Shown here in pieces: positions 4,773-12,498 of a DNA stretch of 14,277 nt. The stretch comes from RGIG8767 sp964386235 (GTDB lineage Bacteria > Bacillota > Clostridia > Lachnospirales > Lachnospiraceae): assembly GCA_964386235.1 (NCBI GenBank), contig CAYLSH010000050.1, positions 1 through 14,277 on the forward strand, written 5' to 3'. A model generated the notes under the pieces. The model saw only the letters and a program-made list of their open reading frames with translations, did no database searches and had not been told where the DNA came from. The position numbers were made by a program, and so were the translations under genes. Each line of letters opens with the position of its first letter. Position 1 is the first letter of the stretch.

Positions 4773-7559
4773 ATGAAATATATTTTTGACTGGAAAGAAT
4801 ATGCAAAGACAGCAAGAGAAGCGGTAGCGGAAGGCTGCGTGCTGCTGCGCAATGAAAACAGCGCATTACCCATCAGAAACGGAGAAAAGGTTTCCGTATT
4901 TGGAAGAAGCCAGTTTAATTATTATAAGAGTGGAACCGGTTCGGGAGGCATGGTCAACACACCGTATGTAGTGTCCATTCTAGATGCATTAGAAGAATCG
5001 GATGATGTGATCGTGAATGCAGAACTTCGTAAGGTATACGAAGAGTGGATCCAGGAACATCCTTTTGACACGGGCAAGGGATGGGCAAGCGAGCCATGGT
5101 GTCAGGAAGAGATGGTTCTTTCTGAGGAAGTAGTAAAATCAGCGGCAAATCAGTCCGATCTGGCGCTTGTGATTCTGGGCAGAACAGCGGGAGAAGATAA
5201 GGATAACAGTGCGACAGAGGGAAGTTATCTTTTAACACCGACAGAAAAAGACATGCTTTGCAAGGTTTGTAAAACCTTTGACCGTGTGGCGGTAATTCTG
5301 AATGTCGGCAATATCATAGACATGAGTTTTGTAGAAGAGTATGCGCCGCAGGCAGTAATGTATGTATGGCAGGGCGGTATGGAAGGCGGACACGGAACCG
5401 TGGATGTGCTGACCGGAAAAGTAAGCCCCAGCGGTCATTTGACGGACACGATAGCAAAGGATATTTATGATTATCCTTCCACGGCATATTTTGGTGCAGA
5501 GGATCTGAATGAATATTGGGAAGATATTTATGTGGGATACCGTTATTTTGAAACGGCAGCAAAGGATAAAGTGGTGTATCCTTTTGGGTATGGACTTTCC
5601 TATACCACATTTGCACAGCATATAGACCGTTATGAGGGTTCTGTTCAGGAAGTGACACTGGATGTAACAATAACCAATACAGGCGACGTGGCAGGTAAAG
5701 AGGTTGTTCAGGTATACTATGATCCGGCACAGGGGGCACTTAGCAAACCGGTTCGTAATCTTGTTCGTTTTGCCAAAACGAAGGAATTGGCACCGGGAGA
5801 ATCCCAGACAATACAGTTTGCATTTGCAGTGGAAGAAATGGCATCTTTTGATGACAGCGGTGTCACAGGACATGCTTTCAGCTATGTTCTGGAAAAGGGT
5901 GAATACGGCATCTATGTGGGAAACAATGTTAGGGACGCTGTATTAGCAGGAAAAGTAACTTTATCGGAAGACCGTGTAACACAGCAGTTGACGGAGGCAT
6001 GCGCTCCCACTCACAAATTTGACAGGATGCTGTTAAAAGTAAATGCGGATGGAAGCGTGGAGCAAAAGGAAGAACCGGTACCGCTTCGCACGATAGATCT
6101 GAAAAAGAGAATAGAAGAAAATCGTCCGGAAAGTATGGCATACACAGGAGATCAGGGGTATCGTTTTTCTGACCTTATGGAAGGAAAAGTAACGATGGAA
6201 GAATATCTGGCTCAGATCTCCGATGAGGATCTGATCTGTATGTCGAGAGGAGAAGGTATGTGTCCGGCAAAGGTAACGCCGGGTGTTGCAGGATCCTTTG
6301 GCGGTGTTACGAAGGGATTAGAGGCATTAGGGATGCCGCTTGCCTGCTGTTCGGATGGCCCTTCCGGCATTCGTATGGACTGCGGAACCAAGGCATTTGC
6401 CAATCCGAACGGTACATTGCTTGCCTGTACTTTTAACGAAGAACTGGTAGAGCATTTGTATCAGTGGGAAGGCATGGAGTTATTATACAATAAGATTGAT
6501 ATGCTTTTAGGACCGGGGATGAACATTCATAGAAATCCTTTAAACGGCAGAAATTTTGAATATTTTTCAGAAGATCCGTATGTAACGGGAAAAATGGCAT
6601 CTGCCATGTTGAAAGGTATGGCAAAATACGGCGTGACCGGTACAATCAAACATTTTGCCACCAACAATCAGGAATATCATCGTCATACAGTGGATGCGGC
6701 AGTGTCACAGAGAGCGCTGAGAGAAATCTATTTAAAAGGTTTTGAGATTGCTGTAAAAGAAGGCGGCGCTTACAGCATTATGACAACCTATGGCCCGCTC
6801 AACGGAATCTGGACGGCATCCAATTACGACCTGGCAACCACCATTCTGAGAGAGGAATGGGGATATGAAGGCATTGTGATGACGGACTGGTGGGCGAGAA
6901 TGAACGAGGATGCAGGAGATCCTGTGGATATTCGTAAGACCCAGTATATGATCCGTTCACAGAATGATCTGTTTATGGTAGTTACGGATTCCAAAACAAA
7001 TACCCTAAATGACATGTCCGCAAAAGGACTGGAAGAAGGCGTGATTACGAGAGGTGAACTTCTTCGTAATGCGGAGAATATCGTAAAGGTATTGATGCGC
7101 TCACCTGCAGGAAAACGCGCCGTAGGAGAAAATGTGGAGTTTGAAACGGTAAATGAACCCAAAACGGGAATGGTTGAGAGAAATATTATGCCTCCGGCAG
7201 AAATTGAAGAGGAAGGCTATTTTTCTCTGGATGGTTTGAAAACGGAAGCCGGAAGTATCAACCAATATACGGTCACACTTCCCATTAAGGGCATTTATAA
7301 GGTTTCTGTTAAAATGAAATCGGATCTTGGAGAACTTTCTCAAAGCTCCATGACCATAATCATCAATAAAGTTCCGATCAAGACATTTACAATTAACGGA
7401 ACCGGCGGTCAGTGGATCACAAATGAATTTGAAATGGAATCCTTCGGAACCGTGGGTACGTACCTTGAGTTTGCCTTTGCACAGAGCGGCATTCAGGTTG
7501 GAGAAATTCATGTGAAACGAGACCGGGATGTATATAAACCGCATTTATCAATCGAATAA
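4773..7559 (+). CDS. GH3 beta-glucosidase-like glycoside hydrolase with reversed domain order
   Basis: Retaining glycoside hydrolase family 3 enzyme, probably a beta-glucosidase acting on imported cello- or beta-oligosaccharides; no signal peptide, so cytoplasmic. At 928 residues it shows the permuted order known from Butyrivibrio fibrisolvens BglA and Ruminococcus albus beta-glucosidase. The (alpha/beta)6 sandwich comes first (about 15-280; VILGRTAGEDKD with Glu141 as candidate acid/base, WQGGMEGGHGTVDVLTGKVSPSG starting at 199), then a fibronectin-III-like domain (about 290-390; TNTGDVAGKEVVQVYY), then the catalytic barrel (about 485-780) with SDGPSGIRM (527-535), GPGMNIHRNPLNGRNFEYFS starting at 580, KHFATNNQE (626-634) and the nucleophile Asp705 in IVMTDWW. 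A further beta-rich region (about 810-920) is unassigned. GGGAGG (4759-4764) is 8 nt before the ATG. A strong terminator follows. The exact sugar (glucoside, xyloside or other) cannot be told. Confidence 0.93.
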   Translation: MKYIFDWKEYAKTAREAVAEGCVLLRNENSALPIRNGEKVSVFGRSQFNYYKSGTGSGGMVNTPYVVSILDALEESDDVIVNAELRKVYEEWIQEHPFDTGKGWASEPWCQEEMVLSEEVVKSAANQSDLALVILGRTAGEDKDNSATEGSYLLTPTEKDMLCKVCKTFDRVAVILNVGNIIDMSFVEEYAPQAVMYVWQGGMEGGHGTVDVLTGKVSPSGHLTDTIAKDIYDYPSTAYFGAEDLNEYWEDIYVGYRYFETAAKDKVVYPFGYGLSYTTFAQHIDRYEGSVQEVTLDVTITNTGDVAGKEVVQVYYDPAQGALSKPVRNLVRFAKTKELAPGESQTIQFAFAVEEMASFDDSGVTGHAFSYVLEKGEYGIYVGNNVRDAVLAGKVTLSEDRVTQQLTEACAPTHKFDRMLLKVNADGSVEQKEEPVPLRTIDLKKRIEENRPESMAYTGDQGYRFSDLMEGKVTMEEYLAQISDEDLICMSRGEGMCPAKVTPGVAGSFGGVTKGLEALGMPLACCSDGPSGIRMDCGTKAFANPNGTLLACTFNEELVEHLYQWEGMELLYNKIDMLLGPGMNIHRNPLNGRNFEYFSEDPYVTGKMASAMLKGMAKYGVTGTIKHFATNNQEYHRHTVDAAVSQRALREIYLKGFEIAVKEGGAYSIMTTYGPLNGIWTASNYDLATTILREEWGYEGIVMTDWWARMNEDAGDPVDIRKTQYMIRSQNDLFMVVTDSKTNTLNDMSAKGLEEGVITRGELLRNAENIVKVLMRSPAGKRAVGENVEFETVNEPKTGMVERNIMPPAEIEEEGYFSLDGLKTEAGSINQYTVTLPIKGIYKVSVKMKSDLGELSQSSMTIIINKVPIKTFTINGTGGQWITNEFEMESFGTVGTYLEFAFAQSGIQVGEIHVKRDRDVYKPHLSIE

Positions 7560-7569
7560 ACAGGGACGG

Positions 7570-7602
7570 AAGAGGAATTCTGAAAACGAGTTCCTCTTTT
7601 TT
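7570..7602 (+). terminator. Rho-independent terminator after the GH3 gene
   Basis: An 11-bp stem (7570-7580 with 7588-7598, one G-U pair) closes a 7-nt loop (TGAAAAC) and ends in six Ts (7597-7602). It lies 10 nt past the GH3 stop and separates it from the pfkA promoter. Confidence 0.9.
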
Positions 7603-7625
7603 AATCTTTCGGCGATTCTTTCTGG

Positions 7626-7654
7626 TTGAGAATAAAAATAAAATAATATATAAT
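7626..7654 (+). promoter_or_regulatory. SigA promoter of pfkA and probably the downstream operon
   Basis: TTGAGA (7626-7631) and a perfect TATAAT (7649-7654) are 17 nt apart, in a very A+T-rich stretch directly after the GH3 terminator. Start predicted near 7661, giving a leader of about 64 nt. No comparably good promoter is seen before dnaX, so this one may drive genes as far as the CvpA-like gene. Confidence 0.85.
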
Positions 7655-7724
7655 TAGAAAGGTACGGATAGAGTATAAACGATCCATCGTATGAAAAATA
7701 TCAGAACAGGAGAGGTATACGGCT

Positions 7725-8798
7725 ATGAAAAGAATTGGCATGTTAACAAGCGGCGGAGACTGTCAGGCTTTAAATGCAGCGATGCGCGGTGTGGTAAAAT
7801 CTCTTTACAACAGTGGCGAAGAGGTAGAGATCTACGGCTTTTTAAATGGCTATAAAGGGCTTATTTATGGAGATTTTAAAATGCTGACATCCAAAGATTT
7901 TTCGGGGATTCTGACCATTGGAGGAACGATCCTTGGCAGCAGCCGAACTCCTTTTAAAACGATCAAAGATCCGGATGAAAACGGACTGGATAAAGTGGAA
8001 GCCATGAAGCAGAATTACCATAAACTGCAGTTGGATTGTCTGGTTATCCTGGGAGGAAACGGAACCCATAAGACAGCGAATCTTTTACGAAAAGAAGGAT
8101 TAAATGTTGTGACACTGCCAAAGACGATTGATAATGATCTGTATGGTACGGATATGACATTTGGTTTTCAGAGTGCGGTTGACATTGCAACGAACGTGAT
8201 TGACTGCATCCATACAACGGCTGCGTCCCATGGACGTGTGTTTGTAGTGGAAGTTATGGGACACAAGGTTGGTTATCTGACACTGAATGCCGGTATGGCT
8301 GGCGGAGCGGATATTATTCTGATTCCGGAGATTCCTTATGATATCAACAAGATTGCAGAGTCCGTACAAAGAAGATTGAAAAATGGGAATAAGTTTACGA
8401 TCTTAGCAGTGGCAGAGGGTGCAATCAGCAAAGAAGATGCGGCACTTTCTAAAAAAGAATATAAAGAAAAACTGGCAAAATCCCCCTATCCTTCCGTATC
8501 CTATGAGGTGGCAGCCAGGATTCAGGAACTGACCGGCCAGGAAGTGCGTGTGACCGTTCCGGGACACATGCAGAGAGGTGGAAGTCCTTGTCCGTATGAC
8601 CGTGTATTTGCCAGTCGACTGGGCGCAGAAGCGGGACGTTTGATTTTAAGCGGTGAATATGGCTACATGGTTGGATACCGCAACAGAGAGATCGTGAAGG
8701 TGCCACTGGAAGAGGTTGCCGGTAAATTAAAGATGGTGGATCCGGATTCCACAATCATTCAGGAAGCAAAGATGTTAGGCATCAGTTTTGGTGACTGA
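7725..8798 (+). CDS. pfkA: 6-phosphofructokinase (group III-like; ATP or PPi donor unclear)
   Basis: Phosphorylates fructose 6-phosphate to fructose 1,6-bisphosphate in glycolysis, in the cytoplasm. 357 residues, in the range of single-domain PfkA proteins (about 320-360). Visible motifs: nucleotide loop TSGGDCQALNAAMRG (8-22), GGTILGSSRTPF (66-77), GGNGT (110-114), PKTIDND (132-138) with catalytic Asp136, VMGHKVGYLTL (177-187) and HMQRGGSP. By comparison with E. coli PfkA, Gly113 (position 104) favours ATP, while Lys133 (position 124, Gly in classical ATP enzymes) is shared with PPi-dependent and group III enzymes; Asn112 replaces the usual Asp/Glu. The donor therefore cannot be assigned by motif alone. 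AGGAGAGG (7708-7715) precedes the ATG by 9 nt. It is the first gene of a long run that continues with dnaX 53 nt downstream. Confidence 0.94.
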   Translation: MKRIGMLTSGGDCQALNAAMRGVVKSLYNSGEEVEIYGFLNGYKGLIYGDFKMLTSKDFSGILTIGGTILGSSRTPFKTIKDPDENGLDKVEAMKQNYHKLQLDCLVILGGNGTHKTANLLRKEGLNVVTLPKTIDNDLYGTDMTFGFQSAVDIATNVIDCIHTTAASHGRVFVVEVMGHKVGYLTLNAGMAGGADIILIPEIPYDINKIAESVQRRLKNGNKFTILAVAEGAISKEDAALSKKEYKEKLAKSPYPSVSYEVAARIQELTGQEVRVTVPGHMQRGGSPCPYDRVFASRLGAEAGRLILSGEYGYMVGYRNREIVKVPLEEVAGKLKMVDPDSTIIQEAKMLGISFGD

Positions 8799-8811
8799 TC
8801 TATAAAAAATA

Positions 8812-8833
8812 TCTGCCAACTGATACTGGCAGA
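8812..8833 (+). other. Hairpin between pfkA and dnaX
   Basis: TCTGCCA (8812-8818) pairs perfectly with TGGCAGA (8827-8833) around an 8-nt loop, 18 nt upstream of the dnaX start and just before its ribosome binding site. No T-run follows, so it is unlikely to be a terminator; it could be a processing or mRNA-stability element. Confidence 0.35.
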
Positions 8834-8851
8834 GGCAGGAAAGGGAGTCTT

Positions 8852-10438
8852 ATGTCTTACACGGCTCTTTACAGAAAATTCCGCCCGGAGAATTTTAAGG
8901 ATGTCAAAGGGCAGGATCATATTGTAACAACATTAAAAAATCAAATAGCAGCGCAGAGAGTGGGACATGCGTATCTGTTTTGCGGCACCCGCGGAACCGG
9001 TAAAACGACGATAGCAAAGTTGTTTGCCAAAACAGTAAACTGTGAGAATCCGCAGGATGGCAATCCATGTGGTGAATGCAGTTTATGTAAGGCGATCGCA
9101 GCGGGCGCAAGCATGAATGTCATGGAGATTGATGCGGCTTCCAATAATGGTGTGGAGAACATCCGTGAGATTATTTCTGATGTTTCCTATTCACCGGCAA
9201 ATGGCAGATATAAGGTCTACATTATCGATGAAGTGCATATGCTTTCCATTGGTGCGTTCAATGCGTTGTTAAAAACACTGGAAGAACCACCGTCCTATTG
9301 TATTTTTATATTGGCGACAACGGAAGTGCAAAAGATTCCGATTACGATTCTGTCCCGTTGCCAGAGATATGATTTTAAAAGGATTACGATCGATACCATT
9401 ACGGATCGTCTCCGGGAACTGATGGAAACGGAGAACGTGGAAGTGGAGGAAAAAGCACTCCGCTACGTGGCAAAAACAGCGGATGGTTCCATGCGTGACG
9501 CACTGAGCCTGTTGGATCAGTGTATCGCATTTCACCTGGGACAGAAACTGACCTATGACATGGTCTTAGATGTATTGGGAGCGGTAGATACGGTAGTGTT
9601 CAGCCGTCTGCTGCGGGAGATCTTAGACCGGAATGTTCTGGGCTGTATTGATCTGCTGGAAGAGATTGTCATGCAGGGAAGGGAACTGACGCAGTTTGTG
9701 GCAGATTTCACATGGTATCTGCGCAATCTTCTCATTGTAAAAACAACGGACGATGCAGAAGATGTGCTCGATGTTTCTACGGATAATAAGCAAAGACTTA
9801 TGGAAGAGGCAGAAATGACGGATGCGGAAAGCATCATACGTTTTATCCGTATTTTTTCAGAGTTGTCCGGGAATATCCGATATGCGGCTCAGAAACGAAT
9901 ATTGATTGAGATTGCCCTTATAAAGTTATGTAAACCACAAATGGAAGTGGAGACGGATTCTTTATTGGATCGCATCCGTGCCATGGAAGAACAGATGCGT
10001 TCCTGGGAAGAAAGAGGCGTTCCCATGGTACAGGCAAGCAGCGGTAATGCTGCTGCGGTGTCAGTGGAGGGCGGCAACACGGAGAAGGGACCTGCCAAAA
10101 GAGAACTTCCCAAGGCCCTTCCGGAAGAAATCAAGGATATCGTACAAAAGTGGCCTGCTATTGTGGAAACGGCAGAAAATCTTTTAAAAAATCAGTTAAA
10201 ACATGCGAAACTATCCCTTACGGTGGATGATAAATTACTTCTTGTAGTAGACGAGGGAATCAGTTCTGATTACTTTGCTATGGACGGCAAGAAACAGGAA
10301 GTGGAGCAGCTGATCTCGAATTATATGGAGCGTCAGGTGGAAGTCACGATTCAGACACGTTCTGCAAACGTGGCATTTCAGGATGCGTATATAGATTTGT
10401 CCCAATTCATTATGACGGACATTGAAGTAGAAGAATAG
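8852..10438 (+). CDS. dnaX: DNA polymerase III subunit gamma/tau
   Basis: ATPase of the replication clamp loader; with delta and delta' it loads the beta sliding clamp, and the tau form tethers polymerase cores. 528 residues, slightly shorter than the roughly 560 of B. subtilis. AAA+ features in order: FRPENFKDVKGQ (10-21), Walker A GTRGTGKT (45-52), a four-cysteine zinc module (Cys64, Cys73, Cys76, Cys79), Walker B IIDEVHML (124-131), sensor ATTE (155-158) and the SRC arginine finger (168-170), then helical collar and a less conserved C-terminal region (about 375-528). No convincing slippery site for a shorter gamma product was seen. AAGGGAG (8841-8847) precedes the ATG. ebfC and recR follow, the conserved bacterial dnaX-ybaB-recR cluster. 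Confidence 0.97.
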   Translation: MSYTALYRKFRPENFKDVKGQDHIVTTLKNQIAAQRVGHAYLFCGTRGTGKTTIAKLFAKTVNCENPQDGNPCGECSLCKAIAAGASMNVMEIDAASNNGVENIREIISDVSYSPANGRYKVYIIDEVHMLSIGAFNALLKTLEEPPSYCIFILATTEVQKIPITILSRCQRYDFKRITIDTITDRLRELMETENVEVEEKALRYVAKTADGSMRDALSLLDQCIAFHLGQKLTYDMVLDVLGAVDTVVFSRLLREILDRNVLGCIDLLEEIVMQGRELTQFVADFTWYLRNLLIVKTTDDAEDVLDVSTDNKQRLMEEAEMTDAESIIRFIRIFSELSGNIRYAAQKRILIEIALIKLCKPQMEVETDSLLDRIRAMEEQMRSWEERGVPMVQASSGNAAAVSVEGGNTEKGPAKRELPKALPEEIKDIVQKWPAIVETAENLLKNQLKHAKLSLTVDDKLLLVVDEGISSDYFAMDGKKQEVEQLISNYMERQVEVTIQTRSANVAFQDAYIDLSQFIMTDIEVEE

Positions 10439-10463
10439 TGTATTTAAGAAAGGAGTCATACAA

Positions 10464-10814
10464 ATGGCAAAAAGAGGAGGATTTCCGGGCGGCGGAATGG
10501 GCATGCCGGGAAACATGAATAATTTAATGAAGCAGGCGCAGAGAATGCAGCGTCAGATGGAAGAGAGCCAGAAAGAACTGGAAACGAAAGAATTTAGCGC
10601 AAAAGCCGGCGGCGGAGCCGTGGAAGTAACGGTATCCGGTAAAAAAGAGATTGTGAAAGTGGTGCTTGCACAGGACGTTGTGGATCCGGATGATGTGGAA
10701 ATGCTTCAGGATCTGATCGTAGCAGCAACCAATGAGGCGCTTCGCATGGCGGATGAGGCTTCTACGAACATGATGAATAAAATGACCGGTGGTCTTGGAG
10801 GATTAACATTCTAA
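10464..10814 (+). CDS. ebfC: YbaB/EbfC family nucleoid-associated protein
   Basis: Small DNA-binding dimer that associates with the nucleoid; its conserved position between dnaX and recR suggests a link to replication or repair, but the precise role is unsettled. 116 residues. It starts with a Gly/Met-rich, disordered-looking segment (GGFPGGGMGMPGNMNN, about 5-20), then the long helix NLMKQAQRMQRQMEESQKEL, the strand block EFSAKAGGGAVEVTVSGKKEIVKV, and a C-terminal helical part with VDPDDVEMLQDLIVAATNEA typical of the family. AAAGGAG before the ATG (GGAG 10452-10455, 8 nt away) supports the start. Its TAA stop shares one base with the recR ATG (TAATG), suggesting translational coupling. Confidence 0.96.
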   Translation: MAKRGGFPGGGMGMPGNMNNLMKQAQRMQRQMEESQKELETKEFSAKAGGGAVEVTVSGKKEIVKVVLAQDVVDPDDVEMLQDLIVAATNEALRMADEASTNMMNKMTGGLGGLTF

Positions 10815-11413
10815 TGGAACTCTACAGTGGTCCAATTAACAATCTGATCAGTGAACTTGCTGCACTCCCGGGGATTGGCGAAAAGTCGGCGCAGCGTCTG
10901 GCTTTTCATCTGATCAATATGCCGCCTGCAAAGGTGGACCGGCTTGCGAAAACGATCGTGGAAGCTAAGCATAAGGTATGTTACTGTAAGGAATGCTTTA
11001 CCCTGACAGATGACGAGATCTGCCCGGTGTGTGCCAATGAAAAAAGGGATCATTCCCTGATCATGGTGGTGGAAAATCCGCGCGATCTTGCGGCATATGA
11101 AAAGACAGGAAAGTATCAGGGAGTCTATCATGTGCTTCATGGAGCCATTTCCCCGATGATCGGGATCGGACCGAATGATATTAAGTTAAAAGAACTGTTG
11201 GAGCGTATAAAGAATGCCTCCATCAAAGAAGTTATCATTGCAACAAACTCCAGTCTGGAGGGAGAGACAACGGCGATGTATATCAGTAAACTGATAAAAC
11301 CGCTCGGTGTTTTGGTAACCCGTATAGCCAGTGGTGTGCCGGTTGGCGGAGATTTGGAGTGCATTGATGAGGTAACATTGCTTCGTGCACTGGAAGGCAG
11401 AACAGAATTGTAG
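10814..11413 (+). CDS. recR: Recombination mediator protein RecR
   Basis: Works with RecO (and RecF) to load RecA on SSB-coated single-stranded DNA in gap repair. 199 residues, the usual length. Domains in order: helix-hairpin-helix with LPGIGEKSAQRLAFHL (18-33), a C4 zinc finger (Cys58, Cys61, Cys70, Cys73), a Toprim domain (about 82-175) beginning with the acidic VVENPRDLAAYE (Glu87) and HGAISPMIGIGP, and the C-terminal Walker B-like and oligomerisation part (TRIASGVPVGGDLECIDEVTL). The start overlaps the ebfC stop by one base, and GGAGG (10797-10801) lies inside the end of ebfC, 12 nt upstream, so coupled translation is likely. Confidence 0.98.
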   Translation: MELYSGPINNLISELAALPGIGEKSAQRLAFHLINMPPAKVDRLAKTIVEAKHKVCYCKECFTLTDDEICPVCANEKRDHSLIMVVENPRDLAAYEKTGKYQGVYHVLHGAISPMIGIGPNDIKLKELLERIKNASIKEVIIATNSSLEGETTAMYISKLIKPLGVLVTRIASGVPVGGDLECIDEVTLLRALEGRTEL

Positions 11414-11458
11414 TCTTTTCGGTTGCATGGATAAAAGGAAAAGGTCAGTGAGGGTAAA

Positions 11459-12496
11459 ATGAAGAAGGAACTTTATGGGGTAACAAAAGATGGGAAAGAA
11501 GTACACCGCTATACGGTGGTGAACAAAAATGGCATGGAAATGACGGTCATGGACTTTGGTGCCATATTGACCAATGTGATCGTGCCGGACAAAGATGGTA
11601 ATAAGAGGGATGTTGTACTGGCATGCCGTGACTTGGAGACATTTGAAGAAAACGGATGCTATTTCGGCTCTACGGTTGCACCTGTTGCAAACCGTACTGC
11701 GAAAGCGCAGGCACCGATTGATGGTGTTGTATACAATCTGGAAGTCAATGACGGAGAGAATAATTTGCATACGAATTTTGCAAACGGAATGAATAAACGT
11801 ATCTGGAATGCAAAAGAAGTGGAAAATGGAGTAAGCTTTACTTTTACATTGGAAGATATGGAATATGAGTTGCCGGGCAAGAGAACACTTGCGGTTACTT
11901 ATACGCTGAACGATGAGAATGAGATACGCATTGATTACAAGGCAGACAGTGATAAAAATACAGTATTCAACCTGACGAATCATTCTTATTTTAATCTGGA
12001 TGGACATCGAACCAATACGATACGGAATCACAAACTGTTATTACATGCGTCCCAATTTACACCGGTTGCGGCCGGCTCTATTCCAACGGGTGAGATCGCT
12101 TCTGTAAAGGGAACTCCTCTTGATTTTACCGAATGGAAAGGTATGGGAGAGGAAATAGAGGCAGATTTTGAACAGTTAAGATTGACCGGAGGTTACGATC
12201 ATAATTTCGTAGTGGATAACTGCGATGGTACGGTAAAAGAAATTGCAAAGGCAAAATCAGAAGAAAGCGGTATCGTGTTGACGGTTTCTTCCGATCTTCC
12301 GGGCGTACAGTTCTATGCCGGCAATTATATCAATGGTGAAAAAGGAAAAGAAGATATGGTATACGGAAAGCGTTCCGGATTCTGTCTGGAAACACAGTAT
12401 TATCCGGATTCTGTTCATCATGACAATTTTCCGTCCGTTATTTTCGGACCGGATCGTCCGCTCCGTTCCACCACCATATTTAAATTTGGAGTATAA
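11459..12496 (+). CDS. galM: Aldose 1-epimerase (mutarotase)
   Basis: Interconverts alpha and beta anomers of glucose or galactose, feeding the alpha-specific kinases of sugar catabolism; cytoplasmic. 345 residues, standard for GalM. Active-site residues match those of Lactococcus lactis GalM: Arg79 in VANRTAKA, His104 in NNLHTNFA, His175 in TNHSYFNL (catalytic acid), Asp248 in GGYDHNF and Glu311 in FCLETQYYPDS (catalytic base). A GAGGG (11450-11454) 4 nt before the ATG is a close but usable ribosome site. It starts 45 nt after recR with no terminator between, so it is probably in the same transcript. It fits functionally with the nearby GH3 enzyme, PfkA and sugar ATPase. The next gene begins 2 nt after its stop. 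Confidence 0.96.
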   Translation: MKKELYGVTKDGKEVHRYTVVNKNGMEMTVMDFGAILTNVIVPDKDGNKRDVVLACRDLETFEENGCYFGSTVAPVANRTAKAQAPIDGVVYNLEVNDGENNLHTNFANGMNKRIWNAKEVENGVSFTFTLEDMEYELPGKRTLAVTYTLNDENEIRIDYKADSDKNTVFNLTNHSYFNLDGHRTNTIRNHKLLLHASQFTPVAAGSIPTGEIASVKGTPLDFTEWKGMGEEIEADFEQLRLTGGYDHNFVVDNCDGTVKEIAKAKSEESGIVLTVSSDLPGVQFYAGNYINGEKGKEDMVYGKRSGFCLETQYYPDSVHHDNFPSVIFGPDRPLRSTTIFKFGV

Positions 12497-12498
12497 GA

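Noticed and set aside
4607..4789. 60-residue open frame between the radical SAM gene and the GH3 gene
   Set aside because: It starts at a TTG without a ribosome binding site, overlaps the GH3 start by 17 nt, and the internal ATG at 4670 has its AAAGGA directly abutting. The A-rich composition can give such a frame by chance. A small protein is not excluded, but nothing supports it.
8801..8806. TATAAA as a -10 box for dnaX
   Set aside because: No -35 at 16-18 nt spacing (GGCATC at the expected place), so a separate dnaX promoter is not supported.
10180..10210. A-rich run in dnaX as a programmed frameshift site giving a gamma form
   Set aside because: The run AAAAAA after TTTT near 10187 is not an E. 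coli-type AAAAAAG slippery heptamer, has no clear downstream hairpin, and lies near the C-terminus. A single-product gene is the simpler reading.
11186..12031. 281-residue minus-strand open frame across recR and galM
   Set aside because: It runs antisense across two genes with intact active sites and has no recognisable motif; it is a shadow frame.
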